A stretch of 61,797 bases of DNA from Desulfobacterales bacterium. Lineage in GTDB: Bacteria > Desulfobacterota > Desulfobacteria > Desulfobacterales > JARGFK01. Shown here in pieces: positions 29,013 through 38,895 of this stretch. The position numbers and the translations under genes are program-made. Below the pieces are notes generated by a model that worked only from the letters and a program-made list of their open reading frames with translations, had not been told where the DNA came from and made no database searches. Numbering within the stretch: the stretch's first letter is position 1; each line of letters starts with the position of its first letter. The DNA lies in NCBI GenBank assembly GCA_029211065.1, contig JARGFK010000013.1, positions 1 through 61,797 of the forward strand, written 5' to 3'.

Positions 29013-29240
29013 ATGACATATAATTTTGATCCTGATAAATGGTATGAAAATGAGCTTTCAATATTGAAATCAAAGTTCAAATCCGGCGAAATAACCGAAC
29101 ATGATCTTAAAAAAGCTGTGAATAAACTTGACAAGCGGCATGAAGATATGTGGAAAAGATTAGATGGAACCTATCAAATTCCAAATGCATCAATCAAAAA
29201 CGGGACAGAAGAAAGTCCCGTTTTTGATTGCGACCGATAG
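29013..29240 (+). CDS. Small charged protein of unknown function, 3' end overlaps terminator
   Basis: 75 residues from ATG 29013 (a GTG at 28965 would extend it). MTYNFDPDKWYENELSILK, KFKSGEITEHDLKKAVNKL and KRHEDMWKRLDGTYQI look like a short helical, SHOCT-like protein. A conserved-looking end at TYQI is followed by about 16 residues that come from the terminator stem at 29191-29230, so the ancestral stop may have been lost. No clear ribosome site. Function unknown. Confidence 0.6.
   Translation: MTYNFDPDKWYENELSILKSKFKSGEITEHDLKKAVNKLDKRHEDMWKRLDGTYQIPNASIKNGTEESPVFDCDR
29191..29230 (+). terminator. Strong intrinsic terminator (16-bp perfect stem)
   Basis: CAATCAAAAACGGGAC (29191-29206) pairs perfectly with GTCCCGTTTTTGATTG (29215-29230) around an 8-base loop. 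The T-rich right arm makes it a Rho-independent terminator for the plus strand; the symmetry allows it to work for the minus strand too. It lies inside the last codons of the small gene. Confidence 0.85.
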
Positions 29241-29339
29241 TGCGCCGTTGAACGTTGCCGGGGCTTGTTTCAGGGAGACTTTTGCCGCTTCTGTGAAAAA
29301 ATGACGGCTGTCCGCAGGATCGTGCCGATCTACTTCCGG

Positions 29340-29669
29340 TCAAACCAGCAGGTATGTGATGAAGATAAATACTCCCGCCAACGCCGCCAGAATGGCCCAG
29401 ACAATGAGGCTTTCTTTTGTTTTTTTAGTTGCGGTTGTCGGTTGAGTGTTGTTTTCGTGCGTGCGTTTGAGCCCTGCGGCACATGCGATAAAAATTGCAA
29501 TGCCAATGACCCCCGCGATAGAGAAGGTCAAAGCCCCTTGAGTCCGGCCGGGTGTTCGGGAAATGATGAAAATCGCACCCGGAATACCGATTGCCGCCAG
29601 AATGCCGCCCGCGACCTTGCCGATAATCAACGGCAACTTTCTGACATCAGATTTAAATTGTTCGAACAT
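29340..29669 (-). CDS. Small inner-membrane protein, three TM segments
   Basis: 109 residues. MFEQFKSDVRKLPLIIGK is a charged N-terminal helix; TM segments lie at about 19-36, 46-66 and 87-108. The loop between TM2 and TM3 is basic and Thr/Lys-rich (ENNTQPTTATKKTKES). No family recognised. It is convergent with the small gene ending at 29240 and 59 bases downstream of nothing on its own strand except the cyclophilin gene's 3' end at 29756, with which it may be co-transcribed. Confidence 0.65.
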   Translation of the reverse strand: MFEQFKSDVRKLPLIIGKVAGGILAAIGIPGAIFIISRTPGRTQGALTFSIAGVIGIAIFIACAAGLKRTHENNTQPTTATKKTKESLIVWAILAALAGVFIFITYLLV

Positions 29670-29755
29670 TTTTTCGATGACCGGATTGCGTTAATTGTTC
29701 CGCGAGCCTGAGTTTTCCATTGTTAAAGGGGACGGTTAAAGGCCCCCTCTTCAAT

Positions 29756-30277
29756 TCAGCGCCGGATCGTCACCGTATTCATCACCACCGCTTTCAGGGG
29801 TTTGTCGCGGGGATCTGTTTCCACGGCTGCGATTTTGTTGACGACATCCATCCCTTTAATCACTTTTCCGAAAACGGAATGCCGGTTGTCCAGGTGCGGG
29901 GTTGCGGCCAGGGTGACGAAAAACTGGCTGCCGTTGGTTCCCGGGCCGGCGTTTGCCATGGACAGGAAGCCTGCGCCGCTGTGGCGCAGGGAGGGGTGAA
30001 ATTCATCCGTGAACCGATAGCCCGGGTCGCCGGTGCCGGTTCCCAGCGGGCAGCCGCCCTGGATGACAAACCCGGGGATAATCCGGTGAAACGTCACGCC
30101 GTCATAAAAATTCCCGCTTTTTTGAGTTTCCTGCCGTCCTTCGGCAAGGTTGATGAAATTCCATACGGTTTCCGGGCATTCTTTGGCATACAGCTCGGCC
30201 TCAAAGGTGCCGAGGGATGTTTCAAATACGGCAACCGGCCGCTCAATTTCCTCTTTATAATCGCTTTTAGTTGATAT
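29756..30277 (-). CDS. Cyclophilin-type peptidyl-prolyl isomerase, apparent ATA start
   Basis: 173 residues if read from 30277. Cyclophilin signatures are complete: FYDGVTFHRIIPGFVIQGG (catalytic Arg in FHRI), NGSQFFVTLAATPHLDNRHSVFG. No signal peptide, so cytoplasmic. The frame is open upstream of the only GTG (30097), through ERPVAVFETSLGTFEAELYA, the normal first strand. It reaches AGGAGGA at 30281-30287 with ATA (30275-30277) 3 bases after it and no ATG, GTG or TTG in frame between. Either the start is AUA or an ATG has mutated. It accelerates proline isomerisation during protein folding. Confidence 0.88.
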   Translation of the reverse strand: MSTKSDYKEEIERPVAVFETSLGTFEAELYAKECPETVWNFINLAEGRQETQKSGNFYDGVTFHRIIPGFVIQGGCPLGTGTGDPGYRFTDEFHPSLRHSGAGFLSMANAGPGTNGSQFFVTLAATPHLDNRHSVFGKVIKGMDVVNKIAAVETDPRDKPLKAVVMNTVTIRR

Positions 30278-30381
30278 AAATCCTCCTGTGTTCAGTTTCG
30301 GGCAGGTATAAGGGAATTAAACCCATATGTCAAACAATCCTGCCGGATGGGATCATCTTTTGTTTTTGAAGAACCCTGCCG

Positions 30382-30427
30382 CCCCGTCACGGCGGGACGG
30401 GGAATGCATTCGCTGTTGCGGTTCAAA
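30382..30427 (+). repeat. Hairpin-plus-tail repeat, copy A
   Basis: A perfect hairpin CCCCGTC/GACGGGG (30382-30402) is followed by a 25-base tail at 30403-30427 (begins AATGCATTCGCT, ends GGTTCAAA). The tail recurs at 34897-34921 with 22 of 25 identical bases, also after a GC hairpin. It looks like a dispersed extragenic repeat. Confidence 0.55.
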
Positions 30428-30586
30428 GTCCTCACCATTTGATCTTCAAAATATTTTTCATTATAAGAAATACTTGCTTAAAGCCCCAAAAAATGAAATA
30501 TCATGTTACTTTCGTTATAATTCCGTTTTAGAACAGCGATTTGAAATTTTCTTAAAGAGATACCGCCATTTCAGACAAGGAGCCTG

Positions 30587-31507
30587 TTGGAAATAATGCC
30601 GCTTGAAAAAATTGTTGCAGTTGTTCTGGCCGGTGGAAATAAACGGTTCTCTTTCAGAGAGTTCTTCTACCAGATGGAAGATCTGATAACCTATTATGAA
30701 TGGTATTTCAGGATAGGTTATAAATCGCTCAAAAGAATCAATATAAAAGGGAGCCAGCTTGAAGGGCCCCGGCCCATGGTGGAGTATATCCTGCATACCC
30801 TTATCCACGTTGAAAGCATCGATCAGATTTTGGTTATCGGTCCGGAAAAAGAGATGCGGGAAAAAATAGATCCCGAGCTGCTGTCGGCCAACGGCAACAT
30901 CCGACTGATCGAGCAACGGGACAGTTTCGGCCAGAATGTAAATCTGGGATATAAACTGGCCGGCCAGAAATTTGCCTTATTTGTGACGGCTGATTCACCC
31001 ACCACCCGGGAACAGGATGTGGCCGAGTTTATTGAGATTTGCCGGGGTCTCTATCAGGATTATGATTTGATTTACCCCCTCGTAAAGGAATCCGTTCTAA
31101 AAAAATATCACCGCTTCTTCCCCCGCCCGTTTTTTAAAATGATACCTGATAACATCATACCGGCCGACTATATCGAACCGGAAGATCTTCGCGAAGACGG
31201 CCGGGTCGGTTTCAGAATAACGAGCATGGCTTTGGCGAATTTAACCGATTTTCCGGTTAAGCGGATCGACGGGGCCTATAACCTGAGAAAGTTTTACCGG
31301 CGGAGTTCACGCCAAAAATTAAAAGAGATATTCGGCAAGAAACTGATCCGGCGATATCGGCAGGGCCTTAACATGTCGGATGTCGAGACGATGTTTTGTG
31401 AGTATGAGGGGTTGCGTATCAAAATGGTGGGCCTCAGCGGGGCCGGGACATCCCTGGATCTTGACAGTTCAAGGGATGAAAAACATTTGCACGACATGTC
31501 CCTGTAA
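30587..31507 (+). CDS. Nucleotidyltransferase (MobA-like NTP transferase fold)
   Basis: 306 residues from TTG 30587 (AAGGAG 4 bases upstream) or 303 from ATG 30596. The N-terminus IVAVVLAGGNKRF is the NTP-transferase nucleotide loop, PMVEYILHTLIHV the following helix, and FALFVTADSPTTREQD holds the metal-binding Asp (about 146). The C-terminal region (about 190-306) is basic. The gene directly precedes a protein with two CDP-alcohol phosphatidyltransferase domains. A natural inference is that it makes a CDP-activated alcohol or head group that the neighbour consumes, as in inositol-phosphate cytidylyltransferase/DIPP synthase pairs. Substrate unknown. Confidence 0.78.
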   Translation: MEIMPLEKIVAVVLAGGNKRFSFREFFYQMEDLITYYEWYFRIGYKSLKRINIKGSQLEGPRPMVEYILHTLIHVESIDQILVIGPEKEMREKIDPELLSANGNIRLIEQRDSFGQNVNLGYKLAGQKFALFVTADSPTTREQDVAEFIEICRGLYQDYDLIYPLVKESVLKKYHRFFPRPFFKMIPDNIIPADYIEPEDLREDGRVGFRITSMALANLTDFPVKRIDGAYNLRKFYRRSSRQKLKEIFGKKLIRRYRQGLNMSDVETMFCEYEGLRIKMVGLSGAGTSLDLDSSRDEKHLHDMSL

Positions 31508-31562
31508 AAAAGAAACCGCAGCGGCCGTCAACATACTTTATTCCTTTTGGAAAACTACTTAG

Positions 31563-32882
31563 ATGAAGTCCATGGATAGTGCAGTTTCAATCGCCATTTC
31601 AGTTCTGGTATCGCTTGGAATTTATTTTTGGTTCTGGGTCTCATTAAAGAATGAGAAAAAGAAACAATATATCAGCACCCACTGGTTCCTGCATCCGAAC
31701 GCCATCTGTCTCTGGAGAGTTTTGATCGGTCTGGCCGGGATGCTGCTTTATTTTGTGGCTGAGCAGCACTTCTGGGGGATTTTGCTGTTTACCTTTTCGG
31801 CTGTTGCAGACGGGATTGACGGCCTTGTCGCTCGGGAGTGTAATCTGCTGACGCCTTTTGGCGAGGAACTTGATCCGCTGTGCGATAAGATAACCTATCT
31901 GCCGCCGATGGTCTTTTTCGCCCATCAGGGCTTTCTGGATATGACCATCCTCTGGGTTTTAATTATTATTGAGGTCTGCGGACAATTCCTGGTCCGCGAT
32001 ATTATCAAACGATTTACAAAGTTCTCGGTGAGCGCCAATAATTTCGGAAAAATTAAAGCAGTGCTGTGTTTTTCCCTGATCATCTACGGCGCCCTTCTGG
32101 ACAGCGCCTATCGTATTCCGGATTTTACAGCCGAGATTCTGATGGCCTGCATCGTTTTATCGGTTGCCTCCAGCGTGTTCAAAATCATATCCAACCACTT
32201 TTATGCCGATATTTTGTCCGGATTGAATCTGGTCTGCGGCATAACCGGAATCGTGCTGGTTTTTAAAGGATGGTACGTCCTGGTTGCCATCGCCATTCTG
32301 GCCGGGCAGATTTTTGATCTGTTCGACGGCCGGATCGCGGAAAAGCACGGGGGGACAAAATTCGGTCCGTGGCTGGATGATATTGCGGACATGGTCAGCT
32401 TCGGCGTTTGTCCGGGCCTGCTGGTACTGATGAGCACCGAAATGAAGCTGCCCGCATTTGTTTTGGGGATTTTCTATATTCTTGCGGTGGGATTCCGCCT
32501 GTGGCGCTTTCTGATTCGTGACAAACATGACAAAACCCTGCCCCCGGGGACGTTTAACGGCCTGCCCAGTCCGGCCGGCGCCATCGTCGTGCTGGGGGCC
32601 TGTCTTTTCTGGCAAAACGCCTGGATGTCATTGGGTGTTGTGCTGCTAACCTCGTTCCTGCTGATCAGCCACATCCGGTTTGTCCATTTCGGCCGGGTGA
32701 TTCTGCGACGGATTCCCCGGTCGGTGATGGTTATCTTCGGCTTTCTGGTGGTGTTTGTCCTAGCCTATCTGATCAAAACCAGAAACCCGGAAATGCTGGG
32801 CGCTATTCTGCTCATATCTTTTACGATTTATGCCTTGGCGGGTAACACGAAAATTGCGGAGAAGATTTTACCGACCGGCTGA
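31563..32882 (+). CDS. Tandem CDP-alcohol phosphatidyltransferase protein
   Basis: 439 residues, about 12 TM segments. Two complete CDP-OH-P transferase motifs are visible: DGLVAR-x8-G-x3-D-x3-D at about residues 83-106 (ends EELDPLCD), and DGRIAEKHGGTKFGPWLDDIAD at about 257-278, the latter followed by SFGVCPG as in PssA. Each motif binds metal and the CDP-linked substrate, so the protein may carry two activities or an internal dimer. Normal enzymes of this family have one domain in about 200 residues. A nucleotidyltransferase lies 55 bases upstream. Product probably a phospholipid or a phosphodiester solute. Confidence 0.85.
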   Translation: MKSMDSAVSIAISVLVSLGIYFWFWVSLKNEKKKQYISTHWFLHPNAICLWRVLIGLAGMLLYFVAEQHFWGILLFTFSAVADGIDGLVARECNLLTPFGEELDPLCDKITYLPPMVFFAHQGFLDMTILWVLIIIEVCGQFLVRDIIKRFTKFSVSANNFGKIKAVLCFSLIIYGALLDSAYRIPDFTAEILMACIVLSVASSVFKIISNHFYADILSGLNLVCGITGIVLVFKGWYVLVAIAILAGQIFDLFDGRIAEKHGGTKFGPWLDDIADMVSFGVCPGLLVLMSTEMKLPAFVLGIFYILAVGFRLWRFLIRDKHDKTLPPGTFNGLPSPAGAIVVLGACLFWQNAWMSLGVVLLTSFLLISHIRFVHFGRVILRRIPRSVMVIFGFLVVFVLAYLIKTRNPEMLGAILLISFTIYALAGNTKIAEKILPTG

Positions 32883-32991
32883 AAAAAGGATTCCAGCTCG
32901 AATCCTTGACCCGATTCTCCCACAACAAGCATCCGGAAGCAAATTGTCATTATGTTTTCTCATTGACGCTTTCAGCAGATAGGGGAACGCT

Positions 32992-34820
32992 ATGAACACA
33001 AAATGGGTCATCGGTCGATCGAAGTGGGTTTTCGTTTTCGGTCTGCTTACTTTTGCTGCGGCAAAAACGCTTTACGCCGACCAGGGAGGGGCTGCTGCGG
33101 TTTCCTGGAAGCTGCTGATTTTCGGGCTTTTGGGAGGACTGGCGTTTTTTCTGTATGGAATTGAAAAGATGAGCGTCGGCATGCAGAAAGCGGCCGGCAA
33201 CCAGATGCGGGCGGTCCTGGCGGCAATTACCAAAAACCGCATCATTGCCCTTGGGATCGGAGCGGGGATCACCATGCTGATTCAATCCAGCAGCGCCACG
33301 ACTGTTATGCTGGTCAGTTTTGTCCAGGCCGGCCTGATGAGTTTTACCCAGTCCCTCGGCGTGATTCTGGGGGCTGACATCGGCACAACGGTCACCGCCC
33401 AGTTGATCGCCTTCAAGCTGACCGATTACGCCCTGTTGATGATCGCTGCGGGTTTCGGCCTGTATATTTTTTCTAAAAACGACGACGGTAAAAATATCGG
33501 TGAAATGATCCTCGGTTTCGGGATTCTCTTCTACGGCATGAAACTGATGAGCGATAGCATGAGCCCCTTGCGATCACACCAGGGCTTTGTGGGGATGATG
33601 GCCGGGCTTGAAAACCCGCTGATCGGCCTGCTGATCGGGACACTGTTTACGGCGGTTATTCAAAGCAGCGCCGCCACCATCGGGGTGGTGATCGTCTTGT
33701 CGCAGCAGGGGTTGCTGACGCTGGAGGCCGGCATCCCCGTTATTTTCGGCGCCAATATCGGGACGTGCATTACGGCCGGTCTGGCAGCCATCGGCACGAC
33801 CCGCGAGGCCAAGCGGGTTGCCCTGGCGCATGTGCTCTTTAAAATCGGCGGAGTAGCGCTTTTTATTTTCTGGTTGCCTGCTTACGCCGGCATCATCAAG
33901 GAGCTGGCGATCACTTTCGATTCCGACATCGCCCGCCAGATTGCCAATGCCCATGCTATTTTCAACATCAGCCTGGCGGTTGCTTTTATACCGTTACGCC
34001 GTTTTTCGCACGCCTGATTGAAAAGATGCTGCCTATCAAAAAAAAGGCCGACGTCGACGAACCCGTATGGCATCTGGATCAAAGCAGTATCTCTTCGCCG
34101 GCCCTTGTCATCGATCTGGCCCGCCACGAAATCTCCCGCATCGCCGTGATTCTCGGCCGGATGCTGCGGGCCATTATTATACCTTTCATGTCCGATGAGA
34201 AATTAATCCGAAACGAGGGGCACTCCCGGGAAGAAACCGAACTTCTCATTAAGGAAATACCCACGCGGGATCATTTTAACCCGCGCCTGACCCTGATGGA
34301 GGGGATCGACCGGCGCGAGGAGGAAATAGATTATCTGGATGAAAAGTTGCGCGAATACCTGTTTCAGATTGCCCGGCACAGCGTTTCCGATGATCAGGCC
34401 AAAGAGGTCTACGGCATGATTTCGATAACGAACGATATGGAACGGATCGGCGACCTGATCCATCGGAACATGGTGCCCCTGATCGCCAAGAAAAAACTGC
34501 TCGAAGTCGATTTTTCGGACGAAGGCAAAGAGGAGCTCTTAATTTACCATCAGAAAGTATGCCGCCAGATTGACCTTCTGGAGGAAGCCTTTGCCGAAAC
34601 CAATCTGGACATGGCGCGCGACATCATGGCCAGCGAGAGAACCTACCTGGATCTGGAGGATCAGTATCGTGTCCGGCATCTGGAACGGATCCGGCGGCAG
34701 AACAAAAAGTCCCTCGAAACCCACGAGATTCACATGGAGCTGATGGATCTGCTTAAACAGATCATTGTCTACTCATCCAATATCGCCGGCACCTTCCTGA
34801 GAAAGCGGCCGTCCGATTAA
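32992..34820 (+). pseudogene. Na+/phosphate symporter (NptA/PNaS family with PhoU domain), frameshifted
   Basis: The first part (32992-34017) is the membrane domain with two inverted repeats marked by MLIQSSSATTVM and AVIQSSAATIGVV and the GADIGTT / GANIGTC loops. The second part (34026-34820) is a PhoU-like helical domain (DEKLREYLFQIARHS, ITNDMERIGDLIHRN). In this family both parts are normally one protein of about 600 residues. The frame breaks near 33993: FIPLRRFSHA-stop in one frame, TPFFARLIEKMLPIKKK in the other; one inserted base gives FIPLTPFFARL. Total 1829 nt is one base short of 610 codons. Sodium-driven phosphate uptake if intact. Confidence 0.88.
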
Positions 34821-34852
34821 ATATTGAGAAAAGCTTTTGAATAATTCTGCAG

Positions 34853-34921
34853 TCCCGCAAAGCGGGATCTCCGCTTCGTTCCGGCAAGCTGCGAGTAATG
34901 CACTCGCTTTTGCAGTTCAAA
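34853..34921 (+). repeat. Hairpin-plus-tail repeat, copy B, between convergent genes
   Basis: TCCCGCaaaGCGGGA hairpin (34853-34867), a further GC-rich segment, then a 25-base tail at 34897-34921 (begins AATGCACTCGCT, ends AGTTCAAA) matching copy A at 30403-30427. It lies between the converging symporter and DASS genes and may also act as a terminator. Confidence 0.55.
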
Positions 34922-34961
34922 TCTTAAGATCAAGCCAGTCCTTTTGGCGGGGACCCACTTT

Positions 34962-36557
34962 TTAAACCAAACCAATCAGCTTCCACCATGAGGTCGCAAC
35001 CAGAATCAGCACACCCAGCAGGATCGGCGTGGCCACCAGGCCGGCCTTGGTCAAGTCGAAAGCTTTGAACTGCTTATATGAATAGGCGATGGCATTGGGC
35101 GGGCAGCCGATCACCAGGATCATGGCAAAGGAGGTCGCCATCCCCAGGCACAGGGCGATGATGCGCGGATCAACCCCTTCCATCACAGCCAGGGGCAGAG
35201 CGATGGGCATGATCAGGGCTGCTGCCGCCACATTGGCCATGACGTTGGTAACCAGCGCGCCGAAAACGGCGATGGCGCCGAACAGAAGGAGCCAGCCGCC
35301 CCCTTTTGCCAAGGGAAAGAACAGGTTGGCAAAATACGTGGCCGTGCCGGAGCCTTCCATGGCAAGTCCCAGGGCCAGGCCTCCGCCGAAGATAAACACG
35401 GAAGTGCCCCACTCCAGGTGCTCCTGGATATCGTCCCATGTCAGGACGCCGCTGACGACCAGGGCGGCCACACCCAGCGGGCCGGTGAGGGAATAATCAA
35501 GTCCGTGCCAGTTTTTAGTCAACCACACCAGCATGATGATAACCAGAATCCAAAGGGTGCGTTTTTCCGCAGGAGTGAAAGTACCGGACTCCACGTCAAA
35601 CTTTGGCAGCTTGATCTTGGGATCCGGGCGGTAGAGGAAATAAATCACGGCAACGGCAGTGGGAATCGTGGCCAGTGCCGCGGGAAAGGCAAAGATGAAC
35701 CAGTCCAGGAATGTAATTTCGATTCCGCTAAATTCTTTCAAAAAAGCGGCTGAAACCATGCAGCGCCCTCCGCCGATCAGGGTGCCCATGCCGCCGCTGG
35801 AACAGGCAAAGGGGAGTGACAGCATCATGAAGCGCGCGGTGTTGGTGTGCGGTTCAACCCCGGCGGCGCGCATCATCGGCAGCATGGCGGAAATGGCAAT
35901 GGCCGTGGCGGCCGCATCGTGCATCACGGTGGAGGCGAGGCCCAGACCGCAGGCCAGGATGAAGGTAAAGCGGGTGACGCTGTCACCGGCTTTACGGGCG
36001 ATAAAATACCCCATCCGTTTGGTGATGCCGACCTTGTCAAGGGCGATGGCGTATATCAGGCAGCTCATGATGAAAATCACCACCGGGTGCATATAGGCCG
36101 CCCAGGAATCCTTAAGGCTTGATACGCCGGTGATGACCAGCAGCACGCCGATGCACATTGCGGTGATCTGCAGCGGCACCGGTTCGAAAACAAACAGAAA
36201 AACGATCAAGGCGAGAAATCGGTGCGCTTTGATCGACAACCCATCCACATAGTCCACCTTGACGGTTGTCAGCCCCACCTGGCCGGCTTTTGCCGTCAAC
36301 CATGCGGCGGTTGCCTCGGGACTTCCCGGCGCCAATGCCTGCAGCTCGTAGATCACCTTTTTCTTGCCGTCGACCAGTTGCGTTTTTTCCCCCTGATCCG
36401 AAAGCCTGAAGATACCGTGAGTTGCCTCCAGTAATCTTTTGTCCTGATCACCGACAATCTCAAAACGGCTTCCTTCGGGTCTGGGAATGGCCATCACAAT
36501 TAAACTGAGTGTAACGGCGATACCAAGTTGAAAAAATGTCTTTTTATTCGGGGACAT
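34962..36557 (-). CDS. DASS-family sodium:anion symporter (SLC13/CitT-like)
   Basis: 531 residues from ATG 36557 (MSPNKKTFFQLG), with AAAGGAG upstream; the longer frame to 36656 has no ribosome site. After TM1 there is an extra-membrane domain of about 110 residues (about 30-135). The carrier core follows with STVMHDAAATAIAISAMLP and SSGGMGTLIGGG, then a second half with GTSVFIFGGGLALGLAMEGSG and NVMANVAAAALIMPIA. These correspond to the SNT-like substrate and sodium sites, although here the second motif reads TNVMAN. Candidate substrates are sulfate or C4-dicarboxylates. The N-terminal soluble insert is longer than in CitT. Confidence 0.88.
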   Translation of the reverse strand: MSPNKKTFFQLGIAVTLSLIVMAIPRPEGSRFEIVGDQDKRLLEATHGIFRLSDQGEKTQLVDGKKKVIYELQALAPGSPEATAAWLTAKAGQVGLTTVKVDYVDGLSIKAHRFLALIVFLFVFEPVPLQITAMCIGVLLVITGVSSLKDSWAAYMHPVVIFIMSCLIYAIALDKVGITKRMGYFIARKAGDSVTRFTFILACGLGLASTVMHDAAATAIAISAMLPMMRAAGVEPHTNTARFMMLSLPFACSSGGMGTLIGGGRCMVSAAFLKEFSGIEITFLDWFIFAFPAALATIPTAVAVIYFLYRPDPKIKLPKFDVESGTFTPAEKRTLWILVIIMLVWLTKNWHGLDYSLTGPLGVAALVVSGVLTWDDIQEHLEWGTSVFIFGGGLALGLAMEGSGTATYFANLFFPLAKGGGWLLLFGAIAVFGALVTNVMANVAAAALIMPIALPLAVMEGVDPRIIALCLGMATSFAMILVIGCPPNAIAYSYKQFKAFDLTKAGLVATPILLGVLILVATSWWKLIGLV

Positions 36558-36983
36558 GTAGACGGGCTCCTTTAAATAATACTGTTTGGGATTCTGATAA
36601 GCGCTTAAGATGCGCCCGAAATGATCGGTTATGTGATAGAGCAACTGTTGTGCCATGCTGTCTTCGGCTTCATGGCATGGGCGGAGGGGTGCCCGGCGGC
36701 TCGGCTAACATGTCGTAACCATGATGTTTTTAACGCTTACTGCATTACCGTAAAAAAAGCAGTGGGTGGGTTGATGGTCCGGTAGAACTCAAAAACAGGA
36801 ACTTCGTCCGGCTAAATTGTCAATTTGTTTTACAACTTGAAAAATTTATTATCACAATGATGGCAGCTATCCGGGAGGGTTGTCATCATTGTTTGAGAAA
36901 ATCCTTGTTATTTATATTTATATGATTATATTCCCACTTCCTTATTGACGGCAGAGATCATAACCAGTGGGAGAAACAAACGG
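36558..36983. other. Divergent intergenic region (DASS / typA)
   Basis: 426 bases between divergent genes, so it must hold both promoters. The typA side is AT-rich (36890-36945). No unambiguous -35/-10 pair, operator or hairpin was found by eye. Confidence 0.5.
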
Positions 36984-38825
36984 ATGGCAGTTGAATTAAG
37001 AAACGACAAACTAAGAAACATCGCAATCATAGCGCATGTCGACCACGGCAAGACCACCCTGGTGGATACGATGTTTCGCCAGAGCGGCCTGTTTCGTGAC
37101 AATCAGAATGTTAACGAACGGCTCATGGACACCATGGAACTTGAACGGGAACGGGGGATTACCATCGCGGCCAAGAACTGCTCGGTCATGTGGCAGGGCG
37201 TCCGCATCAACATTATCGACACCCCGGGTCATGCCGATTTCGGCGGAGAAGTGGAACGGGCGCTTTCCATGGCGGACGGGGCGATTTTGCTGGTGGATGC
37301 GTCTGAAGGTCCTCTACCCCAAACCCGTTTCGTTCTTAAAAAAGCCCTGGCGGCCGGGCTTAAGATCATCGTGGTCATCAACAAGATCGATCGTTCGGAT
37401 GCCAGGCCGGCGGCGGTTTTGGATGAAATATACGACTTGCTCATCGATCTGGGCGCAAATGAAGATCAGCTTGAATTCCCGCTGCTGTATGCAATCGGCC
37501 GCGACGGGATCGCCCAGAAAACCTTGAAAGAGACCGGCAGGGATCTCCATATTCTATTTGATACCATCCTTAAAGAGATTCCCGGGCCTGCCTATGATCA
37601 GGACGCGCCATTTCAGATGCTGGTATCGGATCTGGCGTACTCGGATTACGTCGGCCGTCTGGCTGTCGGAAAGATTTTCAACGGAACAGCCCATGCCCGG
37701 GACAATCTGGTGTGTCTGGGGGAATCCGGGCGGCAGACGCCGCTTAAAGTTGCCAAGCTAGAGATATTTCAGGGAATTCATCTTCTGGAGGTAGAGGAAG
37801 TCCAACCCGGGGATATTGCCGTGTTGGCCGGCATCGAAGCGGTCCAGATCGGGGATACCATCTGCAACCTGGAAACCCCCCGGGCGCTTCCCCGGATTCG
37901 AATCGATCAGCCGACGGTTTCCATCAAGGTTTCGGTGAACAACTCACCCTTTAGCGGAAAAGAGGGCAAGCATGTCCAGTTCAGCCGGGTTCGGGAGCGG
38001 CTGCAGAAAGAGCTCCGGATGAACGTGGCCATTCAGCTGGAGGAAACCGGTGAACAGGAAAGCGTTTTGATTAAAGGCCGCGGGGAATTTCAACTGGCCA
38101 TTCTCATCGAAACCATGCGGCGGGAAGGCTATGAATTCTGCGTGGGCCGGCCCAAAGTCATTTACCGATATGAAAACGGACGTAAACTCGAACCCATGGA
38201 ACGGCTCTTGGTGGACTGTGATGAACGCTTTATGGGCGTCGTGACTGAAAAGCTTTCCTGCCGCAAAGGCAAGATGATCAGCCTGTCCAACAACGGCAGC
38301 GGCCGGGTTCGGGTTGAATATTCCGTGCCCTCCCAGGGGTTGATCGGCTACCAGGACGAATTTCTTACCGATACCCACGGCACCGGCATCATGCATCCGT
38401 TTTTTGACGGGTATGACGAATTCCGGGGAGAAAGTCTCAGTCGCTTCACCGGTTCCCTTGTGGCCGACCGGACGGGAACAGCCGTTCCCTATGCCCTCTA
38501 TAACCTTGAGCCGCGGGGCCGGCTTTTCGTCAATCCGGGCGACCCGGTCTACGAAGGAATGATCATCGGGGAGCATAACCGTGGCAGCGATCTCAACGTG
38601 AACGCCTGCAAGGAAAAGAAGCTGAGCAACATGCGGGCCGCCAATAAAGATGAAAACGTCATTCTGTCACCGATAAAACCCTTAACCCTGGAGCAGGCCA
38701 TCAGCTTTGTCCGGGATGACGAACGGGTCGAGGTGACCCCCCGTTCCATCCGCATGCGCAAGGCCGAACTTGGCGCCCAAAAACGTCATAACATGCGCGC
38801 CGCCAGCCTGAAGACAAAATCTTGA
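36984..38825 (+). CDS. typA: Ribosome-associated translational GTPase TypA/BipA
   Basis: 613 residues from ATG 36984 (GGGAG 10 nt before); a frame extending to 36945 has no ribosome site. G motifs: AHVDHGKTT (G1), RGITIAAKN (G2), [11 protein letters not shown] (G3), NKIDRSDA (G4). EF-G-like domains II, III and V and a C-terminal TypA-specific domain ([15 protein letters not shown], ending [14 protein letters not shown]) are complete. It binds the ribosome and assists assembly and stress adaptation. Normal in every respect. Confidence 0.97.
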   Translation: MAVELRNDKLRNIAIIAHVDHGKTTLVDTMFRQSGLFRDNQNVNERLMDTMELERERGITIAAKNCSVMWQGVRINIIDTPGHADFGGEVERALSMADGAILLVDASEGPLPQTRFVLKKALAAGLKIIVVINKIDRSDARPAAVLDEIYDLLIDLGANEDQLEFPLLYAIGRDGIAQKTLKETGRDLHILFDTILKEIPGPAYDQDAPFQMLVSDLAYSDYVGRLAVGKIFNGTAHARDNLVCLGESGRQTPLKVAKLEIFQGIHLLEVEEVQPGDIAVLAGIEAVQIGDTICNLETPRALPRIRIDQPTVSIKVSVNNSPFSGKEGKHVQFSRVRERLQKELRMNVAIQLEETGEQESVLIKGRGEFQLAILIETMRREGYEFCVGRPKVIYRYENGRKLEPMERLLVDCDERFMGVVTEKLSCRKGKMISLSNNGSGRVRVEYSVPSQGLIGYQDEFLTDTHGTGIMHPFFDGYDEFRGESLSRFTGSLVADRTGTAVPYALYNLEPRGRLFVNPGDPVYEGMIIGEHNRGSDLNVNACKEKKLSNMRAANKDENVILSPIKPLTLEQAISFVRDDERVEVTPRSIRMRKAELGAQKRHNMRAASLKTKS

Positions 38826-38895
38826 TCCGGTGTCAGCCCGGCGGAACAGTGTTTATCTGTCGGGAATATATAATGATTTAAAATATTGGGCCGGA

